Position numbers and translations under genes: made by a program
In this document: positions 1 through 6,643 of the stretch, one piece after another
Layout: the number at the start of each line of letters is the position of its first letter
How positions within the stretch are numbered: the first letter of the stretch is position 1
Assembly (NCBI GenBank): GCA_012842765.1
Contig: DUWJ01000372.1
Location: 1 to 6,980 of the forward strand
DNA: 6,980 bases
From: Bacillota bacterium
GTDB taxonomy: Bacteria; Bacillota; DTU025
Reading direction: 5' to 3'
Notes under the pieces: generated by a model
The model's database searches: none
Seen by the model: only the letters and a program-made list of their open reading frames with translations
What the model was told of the DNA's origin: nothing

Positions 1-1626
1 CAAGCTGGACCTTGCCTTCCCGGCCAAACACCGGAGCAAAACGCAAACAGAATCATATTCCCCCACATTGATGACGATCCGCTTCTCGCTGCGGTGATGG
101 GGAGGGCGACGCCGCAGAGTGGGTCCGATGAAGGCGCTCGGATTGCATCCCTTCCCAACCGGTTCAGCGCCGAGTGTCATGACCCGGTATCTGCAGGGAA
201 GGCGGCTGCGCAGGCTGTCCAGAGCGCTTGGCAGAGTTTGGCTCTCGAGGTATGGAAGACAGTCTGCAATCGTCTGAGGCGGTCCTTCAGACATTCTGAA
301 CTTCTGCCCGAACTCGCTTGCCAAGATTCTCTCCCGCCGACATGGTCTCGTCAGATTGAAAACCATTGGGAACTCTACTGGGTTGCCGGGGCTGGGCCGT
401 CCGGGGTTGATCAACGAAAGAACTGGCGACAGATGCACATGTTCGATGAGACCGGAGAAGTCTGCACCATGTGTGGCGAGCGAGTGATTGCATTTGGAGC
501 GGAATTGCCCAGATGGCAGGCGCGTCAGATATGGCATGGAGCGGGTGGGGTCATCGAATCGATAAATGGCGAGAGTGGCAGTGGCGGATGGGCTCTCGCG
601 CTCGATCCTGACCAAAAAGAGCGCCTCTGCGCTGTCTGCATGGTGAAAAGGTTATTCCCCTACATCGCGCAAGAGGCAATTGGCTGGCCTGTACCTGTCA
701 GCTTTCCGTCCACGCATGACCTGGCGTGCAGGCCAGGTGAGAAGGCAAGCTCTGACTCTGGAGATCTGGCCTTTCCATACTACGCGATCCTTTTTATGGA
801 TGGAGACAGCATGGGCAAGCACCTTAGCAGCAACCCTGAACGGACAGGCCAGATATCCAGGGCCATCTCAGGTTTTAGCCGTGCGGTGCCGCAGATTGTG
901 GAGCTCGAATACCATGGCAAAGTTGTGTACGCTGGCGGCGACGATGTCCTGGCGCTCCTCCCTGTCGATGAGGCCCTCAATTGCGCTGTCCGCCTCCGCC
1001 GGATGTTTGTTGAAAGCAGCAAGTTGGCCGAGGTTCCCATGACCATCTCCGCTGCCATCCTGTGCGTGCACGTGAAAAGCCCGCTGCAGGCCGCACTTGC
1101 GACTGCACATCAGCTCTTGGATGACGTGGCCAAAGAAGGAATAGGCCGCGATGCCTTTGTGATCGAGGTGCGGAAGAGAGGGGGTTCACCGCTTGTCGTC
1201 GCAAAACCATGGGAAGACAACTCACGCTGCGGTGCTGTGAACCGGAAGGACGGGCAGACGTGGGCCGAACGCATTGACGAACTGAGTGGCCAGATATTCG
1301 GCTCCGAAGATGAGGGCTACTCCTCCAGGTTCCTGTACAGCGCCGCAGAACTGCTGGAACCCTTTGCCCGTTCAGTCAAGGAACACGGTGTTGAGGGGCC
1401 TGCCTTTGAGGCGGCGGACATGATCCCTGTCTTGGCAGCCGAATACCTGCGTGGGCCAGGTGCCTTGCTTGAGATCGATTGGGATGAATCTGTCCGGAGG
1501 ATGACGGAATTATACGACTTGTGTAGATGGGAGCCGCGGGAGTCCGGCAAGATTCGCGACCACATTTTGCAGCCTGAAGCATTGCCGATTGTGAGGTTTC
1601 TGGCAGAGGCGAAAGGGGTGAAGTAG
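1..1626 (+). CDS. cmr2: Cas10/Cmr2, large subunit of the type III-B Cmr complex (5'-partial)
   Basis: Signature large subunit of the Cmr complex; in this family its palm domain makes cyclic oligoadenylate from ATP when target RNA is bound. The reading frame is open to base 1, so the true start lies upstream. The first in-frame GTG/ATG (94-99) is internal, because the codons before it (IIFPHIDDDPL) and after it (ASLPNRF, from about 151) look like the usual end of the Cmr2 first palm domain. A zinc site follows as two CxxC pairs (cysteines at 463, 472, 628, 637). The second palm domain begins with MDGDSMGK (from 796), carrying metal-binding acidic residues, and has an intact GGDD at 934-945 in YAGGDDVLALLP. 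The rest is the helical C-terminal domain. 541 residues are visible, against about 800-1000 for the family. The N-terminal HD region, if present, is outside, so DNase ability cannot be judged. The stop is 2 bases before cmr3. Confidence 0.97.
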   Translation, partial: QAGPCLPGQTPEQNANRIIFPHIDDDPLLAAVMGRATPQSGSDEGARIASLPNRFSAECHDPVSAGKAAAQAVQSAWQSLALEVWKTVCNRLRRSFRHSELLPELACQDSLPPTWSRQIENHWELYWVAGAGPSGVDQRKNWRQMHMFDETGEVCTMCGERVIAFGAELPRWQARQIWHGAGGVIESINGESGSGGWALALDPDQKERLCAVCMVKRLFPYIAQEAIGWPVPVSFPSTHDLACRPGEKASSDSGDLAFPYYAILFMDGDSMGKHLSSNPERTGQISRAISGFSRAVPQIVELEYHGKVVYAGGDDVLALLPVDEALNCAVRLRRMFVESSKLAEVPMTISAAILCVHVKSPLQAALATAHQLLDDVAKEGIGRDAFVIEVRKRGGSPLVVAKPWEDNSRCGAVNRKDGQTWAERIDELSGQIFGSEDEGYSSRFLYSAAELLEPFARSVKEHGVEGPAFEAADMIPVLAAEYLRGPGALLEIDWDESVRRMTELYDLCRWEPRESGKIRDHILQPEALPIVRFLAEAKGVK

Positions 1627-1628
1627 AC

Positions 1629-2867
1629 ATGGCGGAAAAGCTCTTTCTCTTTGGCTGCGAGGAAAGCTACTTCTTTCGGGACGGAACGCCGTTCACTGCC
1701 GGAGAAGACACGTTCCTTCCGTCGAGTTTCCCGCCCAGCTGCAATGTACTGCACGGCGCAGTGCGCACGGCCATAATGCGAGGCCACGGCCTGGATTTCG
1801 GGGAATATGCGCAAGGTCGGTGCAGCGTGTGCGGTTGTGCCCAGGAAGACTGCGAGGTCTTGAAAGCCATGAGTGGCAGCCCAGATGAGCCTGAAGACGC
1901 GGGAATGGACCTGATTGGTCCGTTCGTGACGCGGGAGACAGAAACCGGAGTGGAGCGTCTATACAGAGCCCCATCTGATTTGGTGCAGGTAGAATCTGTT
2001 GCTTCCGAGATCGAGTTCGGCCGTTTGCATCCGTCCCCAGAGCCCGTCATGACCGACATTGGTAGAGTCTTTATGCCCTCATCTGATGTGCGTTGTAAGT
2101 CTTTGTCTGATGTATGGATAAGCGAGAACGGGCTTTTGGGCTATCTTTTGGGGGCTGACGTCAGCCCAGATGAGGCCTACTATTCGGCTAAGAAGGATGG
2201 AGCTTCAGAGCAAGGACGGGCGTTCCTGTTGCGGGAGGAGAGGATCGGAATAGCGAGACAGAGAGCTACCGGCGCTACGCAAGAAGGAATGCTCTATGCG
2301 ATTGAACATATCCGCTTTTTGCATGGGCCAACTGAGAAGTTCGGAATGGGCGTGCGTGTCCGCGGATGTCCGGATACGCCAGTTCCCAACGTGGTCAGGC
2401 TTGGAGGGGAAGGGCGTTTTACGAGCCTGAGAGTAAAGCGTTCGAAGCCGTTCCCTGCAGACGGCGTCGCTGAAGCGATCGATCGGGGTCCGAGTTTGTT
2501 CGGCGAGCGGGGTTTCAAAGCGGTCTTCACGACCCCTGTCCAGTTCTGCGCTGGAGATGATGGTGACGGATGGCTGCCGCCAGGATTTGCCCAGTGCGAA
2601 CGTGACGGCGCACTGGTCTGGGAAGGGATTTTGCGAGACATGCGGTGCACACTTGTGAGCGTGTGCTCGGATAGGCCTGTTCGCATAGGCGGTTGGAATA
2701 TGGTGCTCAACCAGCCCAAGCCGCGATTGGCTTACGTGCCCGCCGGAGCTGTCTACTACTTCACAACTCCTCACACAGGAGCGGAGGTTGTGGCGGCGTT
2801 CCATGACGCCAAAATTGGAATGGACACTCGCATAGGTTTCGGCCATGCAGTAGTCGGGAGGTGGTAG
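1629..2867 (+). CDS. cmr3: Cmr3, RAMP subunit that binds the crRNA 5' handle
   Basis: A 412-residue RAMP (Cas5-like) protein that in Cmr complexes sits at the base beside Cmr2 and holds the 5' tag of the crRNA. Family marks: the N-terminal FRDGTPF (16-22), FPPS followed by LHGAVRTA (34-49), a GPF...LYRAPSDLV segment (about residues 98-118), and the C-terminal glycine-rich loop RIGFGHAVVG (401-410) typical of RAMP folds. An unusual cysteine cluster, C65-x2-C68-x-C70-x4-C75, lies between the first helix and the GPF segment and could bind a metal; this is inference. The ATG start at 1629 is preceded by AGGGGTG (1614-1620) with 8 bases of spacing, and 2 bases separate it from the cmr2 stop, suggesting co-translation. 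The length is slightly above the usual 320-400. Assignment is by motif recognition and by position between cmr2 and cmr4. Confidence 0.95.
   Translation: MAEKLFLFGCEESYFFRDGTPFTAGEDTFLPSSFPPSCNVLHGAVRTAIMRGHGLDFGEYAQGRCSVCGCAQEDCEVLKAMSGSPDEPEDAGMDLIGPFVTRETETGVERLYRAPSDLVQVESVASEIEFGRLHPSPEPVMTDIGRVFMPSSDVRCKSLSDVWISENGLLGYLLGADVSPDEAYYSAKKDGASEQGRAFLLREERIGIARQRATGATQEGMLYAIEHIRFLHGPTEKFGMGVRVRGCPDTPVPNVVRLGGEGRFTSLRVKRSKPFPADGVAEAIDRGPSLFGERGFKAVFTTPVQFCAGDDGDGWLPPGFAQCERDGALVWEGILRDMRCTLVSVCSDRPVRIGGWNMVLNQPKPRLAYVPAGAVYYFTTPHTGAEVVAAFHDAKIGMDTRIGFGHAVVGRW
2857..2863 (+). promoter_or_regulatory. Shine-Dalgarno sequence deciding the cmr4 start
   Basis: GGAGGTG lies inside the last codons of cmr3, 6 bases before TTG at 2870. 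It abuts and overlaps the alternative GTG at 2861, so it cannot serve that codon with normal spacing. It therefore favours the TTG start. Confidence 0.7.
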
Positions 2868-2869
2868 TT

Positions 2870-3826
2870 TTGGATACCGCAAAAGGAGTTCTGTTTCTCT
2901 ATGGCCAAAGCTGGCTTCGCCCGGGAGCGGGAGCAAGCACCGGAGTGATCGACCTGCCCGTTCAGCGCGAGGTGCACACGGACTACCCAATGATTCCTGC
3001 GTCCAGTGTTAAGGGAAGTCTCCGCGAGACCGCCGAAGGAACGGTTTCTCAGGACGTGGTGGACGGCCTATTTGGACCGGAAGTCTACCGTCCTGCAGCA
3101 GGGGAGCCCCGCAGTAAGGAAAGGCATTTCGCCGGTGCCCTCACTGTAGGCGACGCCAAGTTGATCCTTTTTCCGGTCAGATCGCTTACCAGGTCGTTCT
3201 TTTGGGTGACGAGTCCGCTAGCCATTGCGCGTTTTCTGCGGGACCTCAAGACAGTCGGCATCAACCCCGGTTGGGATGGACCATGCAATGTCGACGGCGC
3301 CCGGGCGCTAGTGCCGCAGGAATGCAAGACTTCGTCCCGTCTCTACCTGGAAGAGATGGATTTCGAGCCTCAAAAAGATCCAGCCGTATCAGCCATAGCT
3401 CAGTTCTTAGCAGAAAAGTTCGATGCCTCCATAATAGGCGCTGCTTTCAATGAGAAGCTCAAAAGCGATATTGCGGTTTTGAGCGACGACGAATTCGCAT
3501 ATTTCGTTCGCTATGCCACGCAAGTTTCCGCCAGGACCCAATTGACTTCCAATAAGACTACAGACAAGACGATCGGGCCCGATGGCAAGATCGAACAGGG
3601 TAATCTCTGGTATGAAGAGACATTGCCTCCCGAGACTGTTTTCTACATCCCGCTCATGGCCAGTGCGGCCAAGGGAGGCGGAGCCCAAGATCAGCTTTCA
3701 ACCGGGAACGCGGTAATGGACAAGCTCGACCGCGAGGTGCTGGCAAATCACTTCATACAGCTTGGCGGGAACGAGACATTGGGGCATGGTTGGTGCGCAG
3801 CCTTCCTTGTGAGGGGGGATCGATAA
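2870..3826 (+). CDS. cmr4: Cmr4, backbone RAMP subunit and target-RNA endonuclease
   Basis: Cas7-family backbone subunit; several copies line the crRNA and each cuts the bound target RNA at 6-base intervals. The N-terminus VLFLYGQSWLRPGAGASTG, then VIDLPVQRE and YPMIPASSVKGSLRE, is a near-textbook Cmr4 pattern. D28 (codon 2951-2953) in the IDLP loop matches the catalytic aspartate of characterised Cmr4 proteins, so the slicer should be active. The C-terminus LGGNETLGHGWC (298-309) is the usual ending. I chose TTG at 2870 (318 residues) because GGAGGTG sits 6 bases upstream. An in-frame GTG at 2861 would add three residues and overlap the cmr3 stop, but has no spaced ribosome-binding site. Two bases separate TTG from the cmr3 stop. 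The stop TAA (3824-3826) shares its last base with the cmr5 ATG. Confidence 0.95.
   Translation: MDTAKGVLFLYGQSWLRPGAGASTGVIDLPVQREVHTDYPMIPASSVKGSLRETAEGTVSQDVVDGLFGPEVYRPAAGEPRSKERHFAGALTVGDAKLILFPVRSLTRSFFWVTSPLAIARFLRDLKTVGINPGWDGPCNVDGARALVPQECKTSSRLYLEEMDFEPQKDPAVSAIAQFLAEKFDASIIGAAFNEKLKSDIAVLSDDEFAYFVRYATQVSARTQLTSNKTTDKTIGPDGKIEQGNLWYEETLPPETVFYIPLMASAAKGGGAQDQLSTGNAVMDKLDREVLANHFIQLGGNETLGHGWCAAFLVRGDR
3811..3818 (+). promoter_or_regulatory. Shine-Dalgarno sequence for cmr5
   Basis: GAGGGGGG lies in the last codons of cmr4, 7 bases before ATG at 3826. It selects this ATG over an in-frame upstream TTG at 3790 that has no comparable site and would add 12 residues unlike the family. 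Confidence 0.65.
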
Positions 3827-4275
3827 TGCGCACGCTAGAACAGGAGCGTGCTCTCTTCGCTTGGGAGCGGGTCAACTCAGTCTGCAAAGACCATCCAAAC
3901 GATGCCAAGGATGTCGCCATGAACATCAGGAAGATGCCGACAATGGTGTTGACTAACGGGTTAGGCCAGACCTTGGCGTTTTTGCTTCAGAAGGACGAAG
4001 GGAGGAGATCGGGGCCGGAGTATATCGTGTACGACATGATCGCAGAATGGGTTGTGGACAAGCGTAAACTATATGCGGGGCCCAGGGCTGACTTGATGAA
4101 CCAGCTGATTCAGGGGGACAGATACCTTTACCGGCAGGCCCAGGAGGAAACGTGGGCTATGTTGGCGTGGCTCAAGAAGTTCGCCGATGCCTATATTGGA
4201 GCCGGCGAAGGCCTGGAGGAAAAGGGCTCTGATGTGGGCGGCGGGCGCCCCCACGGAGGGGAGGGGCGATCATAG
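3826..4275 (+). CDS. cmr5: Cmr5, small helical subunit of the Cmr complex
   Basis: Small (149-residue) all-helical subunit that stacks along the complex opposite the Cmr4 backbone and helps hold the target RNA strand. The N-terminus MRTLEQERALFAWERV is a typical Cmr5 opening. The following helices include a conserved-looking IRKMPTMVLTNGLGQTLAFL segment (residues about 31-50), a pattern I recognise in the family, and YIVYDMIAEWV further on. Residues up to about 127 (AMLAWLKKFADAYI) form the normal core. The last 22 or so (GAGEGLEEK... to GGEGRS) are a glycine-rich, charged and probably disordered tail. Translation is probably coupled to cmr4 through the TAATG overlap at 3824-3828, and the stop directly abuts the cmr6 ATG. 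Confidence 0.93.
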   Translation: MRTLEQERALFAWERVNSVCKDHPNDAKDVAMNIRKMPTMVLTNGLGQTLAFLLQKDEGRRSGPEYIVYDMIAEWVVDKRKLYAGPRADLMNQLIQGDRYLYRQAQEETWAMLAWLKKFADAYIGAGEGLEEKGSDVGGGRPHGGEGRS

Positions 4276-5391
4276 ATGCTGCCTCTCTACAAAGACGCAG
4301 AAGAGTGGCTACAGCACCGTCAGGATTCCAATCTTGGGCTGGAGTATGACAAGTACATAGACGAATGGTCGAAAACCGGCGATGCAGAAGGAGTAAGGGT
4401 CTCCATGGACCCAAAAGGAAAGCAGCGTTTCTACGCCCGGTTTGCTACATCCCCGGGCAACTACTGTTCCAGCCTTCTCCGGGACTATCGGGAGCGAAGA
4501 TACAGGCTCCTGTGGGAGCTGGGCGGCAAGGTTGTTCGCGCCAGGACTGTGTGGCGATTCGTGTCAGGGCTAGGCGCCTCGCACCCATTGGAAGCCGGAT
4601 TTATCTGGCACCGCACACTGGGAGTTCCATACTTGCCCAGTTCCTCCGTAAAGGGCATGGTTAGGGCCTGGCTTACCCACTGGCTTGGCGGGGCAGACGA
4701 TGTGGCTGCTGAGCGCGCGAGGGCACGAGCTGCGGAGCTTTTTGGTGACACTGAGACAGTGGGCATGGGACGGCTGATGTTCTTCGATGCCGTGCCGGAG
4801 ACTCCGCCGAGGCTGGAAATGGACATTATGAATCCGCACTATGGCCCCTACTACTCCGACCCTCAAAAAAACCTCCCGGGCGATTATTACTCGCCGGTGC
4901 CAGTCAACTTCCTTGTGGTTCCGGCTGGGCAATGGTTCGAGTTCACGTTGGCTCCTGCGGATCCGAGGTGCACTGAAGACGATTTGGCAGAAGGAATCGA
5001 ATTGCTTCAGAAGGCCCTCGAGGTTATCGGCTGCGGTGCGAAGACAGCTGTTGGCTACGGAGTGTTCGAGTCCTTTCAGGACAAGACGGATGAGGTGTTT
5101 GCCGAATTTCGGAGGCAAGAAGAGAACGCCGAGCTTGAGAAGCTGTCTCCTCTGGAGAGGAAGCTTCGTGAACTGGAGATCGCCGTTGAGAAAGAAGGAC
5201 AGACCGATACGATCATCAAGACAACTACGGACTTGTATTACGAGATGAGTACGATGAGTGATGACGACAAGCTGGTCGTTGCGCAGACGCTCAGAGATGT
5301 TTGGATGGCTGTTGGGCGTTGGTCTGGCAAGCTCAGCAAGAAGCAGAGAGAAAAAGTAGCGGAGGTAAAGAGAGTGTTGGGGGAGGTTTGA
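4276..5391 (+). CDS. cmr6: Cmr6, RAMP subunit capping the Cmr complex, with long C-terminal extension
   Basis: Cas7-like RAMP subunit that caps the crRNA 3' end of the Cmr filament. Marks: N-terminal SNLGLEYDKYIDEW (18-31), WRFVSGLGASHPLEAGF in the first RAMP strand and loop region, YLPSSSVKGMVRAW (119-132), and the C-terminal glycine-rich loop GCGAKTAVGYGVF (252-264). Residues from about 265 to 371 continue past the RAMP fold as a highly charged, predicted mainly helical segment (FAEFRRQEENAELEKLSPLERKLRELE and onward), which explains the length of 371 against the commoner 250-330. The ATG follows the cmr5 stop with no gap. A purine run GGAGGGGAGGGG (4255-4266) ending 9 bases upstream supplies the ribosome-binding site. 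Six bases separate its stop from the next gene. Confidence 0.95.
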   Translation: MLPLYKDAEEWLQHRQDSNLGLEYDKYIDEWSKTGDAEGVRVSMDPKGKQRFYARFATSPGNYCSSLLRDYRERRYRLLWELGGKVVRARTVWRFVSGLGASHPLEAGFIWHRTLGVPYLPSSSVKGMVRAWLTHWLGGADDVAAERARARAAELFGDTETVGMGRLMFFDAVPETPPRLEMDIMNPHYGPYYSDPQKNLPGDYYSPVPVNFLVVPAGQWFEFTLAPADPRCTEDDLAEGIELLQKALEVIGCGAKTAVGYGVFESFQDKTDEVFAEFRRQEENAELEKLSPLERKLRELEIAVEKEGQTDTIIKTTTDLYYEMSTMSDDDKLVVAQTLRDVWMAVGRWSGKLSKKQREKVAEVKRVLGEV

Positions 5392-5397
5392 GGATCA

Positions 5398-6624
5398 ATG
5401 GCTCGGGAAAGAGTATTGGTTTTTGCGCCGGGGACCATGCCGAGGGAGGCAGATTACTTCCTGCCTGAGAGCCCCGACGTGCTTGAGACGACGAACTTAG
5501 CGCCAATCGCCCTGGTGAAGTTGGAAAAAAAGGTACGCGGTAAGGAATATCCCGATAATGTGATCGCGCTCTGCACCCAGGAGGTCATGGACGAGAGAGT
5601 GGCGGGAATAGAATCCGATTTTGCCAAGCTTGGCATCGATATGAGTCCGCTTGAGGTTCCCAATGGCAAGGACGAGGAAGAGCTGAAGGATATAGTCAGA
5701 ATACTGCTGCAGGCTATTCCGGATGAGTGCGATTTGACGCTCGATATAACTCATGGCTTTCGGTCGAGCCCGTTCGTCTTTTCAGTTGCCGCTCAGTATC
5801 TGAGCTTTCTACGGCCGTCGGTGACAATAGAAGGGCTTTACTATGGCATGTTGGGCAAGGCGGAGCCAAATTCCGCTCCCCGCACGCCTTTGGTGGATAT
5901 GAGCATTTTCCTCGAGCTTATGGACTGGGTGTACGCGGTGCGCGTCTTTCGCGACACCTATATGCCGCAGAAGCTGGCGGACATGGTCAAGCGGGCGGCC
6001 GGGGGCTCTGACGATGCAGACGGGATCATAGAGTCGATAACGAGATTTGCAAACGCCTTCGAACTGGGCCTGCCTATCGAGCTTGCTGAGCGAGCTGTCG
6101 ACCTCCGTAAGCAGGTGAGCCCTCCATTGCCCGAAACACTTGAGTCAACTGTCTTGCTGCCTGATGAGTTGTTTGGGGAGGTTTCAAGGCTGGCGGCGGA
6201 CTTTGCTCCCGCAAGCGGAGACCGAGTCCCCGATACACTCAGTTGGGAAGAGATTCGTAGACAGGTTCGGGTTATAGATAGATATATCGAGGCAGGCCAT
6301 GCCGTCAATTCCGTCGGCATGATGCGGGAATGGGTCATATTGATGGTCATATACTACAACGGCGACAGGGACAAGTGGCGGACTCGGGAGGAAAGAAAGA
6401 GCGCCGAAGATTTGGCGAACAAAGGCAGATGGGTGTCGCGGGAACTGTACAGAATAAAGGACCGCGTATGGGAGCTGCGAAACAATCTTCATCATCATGG
6501 CCACGAGGCTACAGATAATTTGGATGTAGATGAAATGGCTAACCGAGTTCGGCGAGTTTGGGCTGACTTGAGGCCTTATATGAATCGGCCGGCTGACTGG
6601 AAGATAGAGCCCTGGGGATACTAG
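5398..6624 (+). CDS. csx1: Csx1-like CARF-HEPN ribonuclease (DxTHG / TM1812 family), predicted cyclic-oligoadenylate-activated
   Basis: Type III ancillary effector. Family proteins bind cyclic oligoadenylate through a CARF domain and then cut RNA non-specifically with a HEPN domain, causing dormancy or clearing phage transcripts. The CARF part is about residues 1-180: strand VLVFAPGT (6-13), VIALCTQEV, and the defining DITHGFRSSP (116-125), the DxTHG motif. The HEPN part is about residues 290-400 and carries RNNLHHHGH (361-369). R361 with N362 and H366 gives R-x4-H; H365 and H367 flank it. Both halves look intact, so an active enzyme is expected. Length 408 fits the family. ATG is supported by GGGAGGT (5381-5387, spacing 10) and a nearer GAGG (5390-5393, spacing 4). 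It lies 6 bases after cmr6 and so is probably co-transcribed. Which cOA ring size it senses cannot be read from the sequence. Confidence 0.92.
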   Translation: MARERVLVFAPGTMPREADYFLPESPDVLETTNLAPIALVKLEKKVRGKEYPDNVIALCTQEVMDERVAGIESDFAKLGIDMSPLEVPNGKDEEELKDIVRILLQAIPDECDLTLDITHGFRSSPFVFSVAAQYLSFLRPSVTIEGLYYGMLGKAEPNSAPRTPLVDMSIFLELMDWVYAVRVFRDTYMPQKLADMVKRAAGGSDDADGIIESITRFANAFELGLPIELAERAVDLRKQVSPPLPETLESTVLLPDELFGEVSRLAADFAPASGDRVPDTLSWEEIRRQVRVIDRYIEAGHAVNSVGMMREWVILMVIYYNGDRDKWRTREERKSAEDLANKGRWVSRELYRIKDRVWELRNNLHHHGHEATDNLDVDEMANRVRRVWADLRPYMNRPADWKIEPWGY

Positions 6625-6631
6625 CGCCTTT

Positions 6632-6637
6632 GGAGGA
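6632..6637 (+). promoter_or_regulatory. Shine-Dalgarno sequence for the csx15-like gene
   Basis: GGAGGA sits 6 bases before ATG at 6644, in the 19-base gap after the csx1-like stop. It supports this start and suggests the small gene is read from the same transcript. Confidence 0.7.
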
Positions 6638-6643
6638 TGAGCA

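Noticed and set aside
94..99. GTG/ATG at 94-99 as the real start of cmr2
   Set aside because: The frame is open to base 1 and the codons before it fit the Cmr2 palm region, and the protein would lack most of its first palm domain; it is an internal codon.
1317..1814. 165-codon minus-strand open frame over the cmr2/cmr3 junction
   Set aside because: Low-complexity R/S/A-rich translation opposite two real genes, with no domain recognised.
2205..2990. 261-codon open frame on the minus strand across the cmr3/cmr4 junction
   Set aside because: It lies antisense to well-supported Cmr3 and Cmr4, has a composition typical of a shadow frame (rich in R, S, P, C) and no recognisable domain.
3790..3825. 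Upstream TTG start for cmr5
   Set aside because: The added residues do not resemble Cmr5 N-termini, while ATG 3826 has a well-placed GAGGGGGG and starts the family pattern.
4570..5118. 182-codon minus-strand open frame inside cmr6
   Set aside because: Fully antisense to the conserved Cmr6 core with no family resemblance; a shadow of the GC-rich coding frame.
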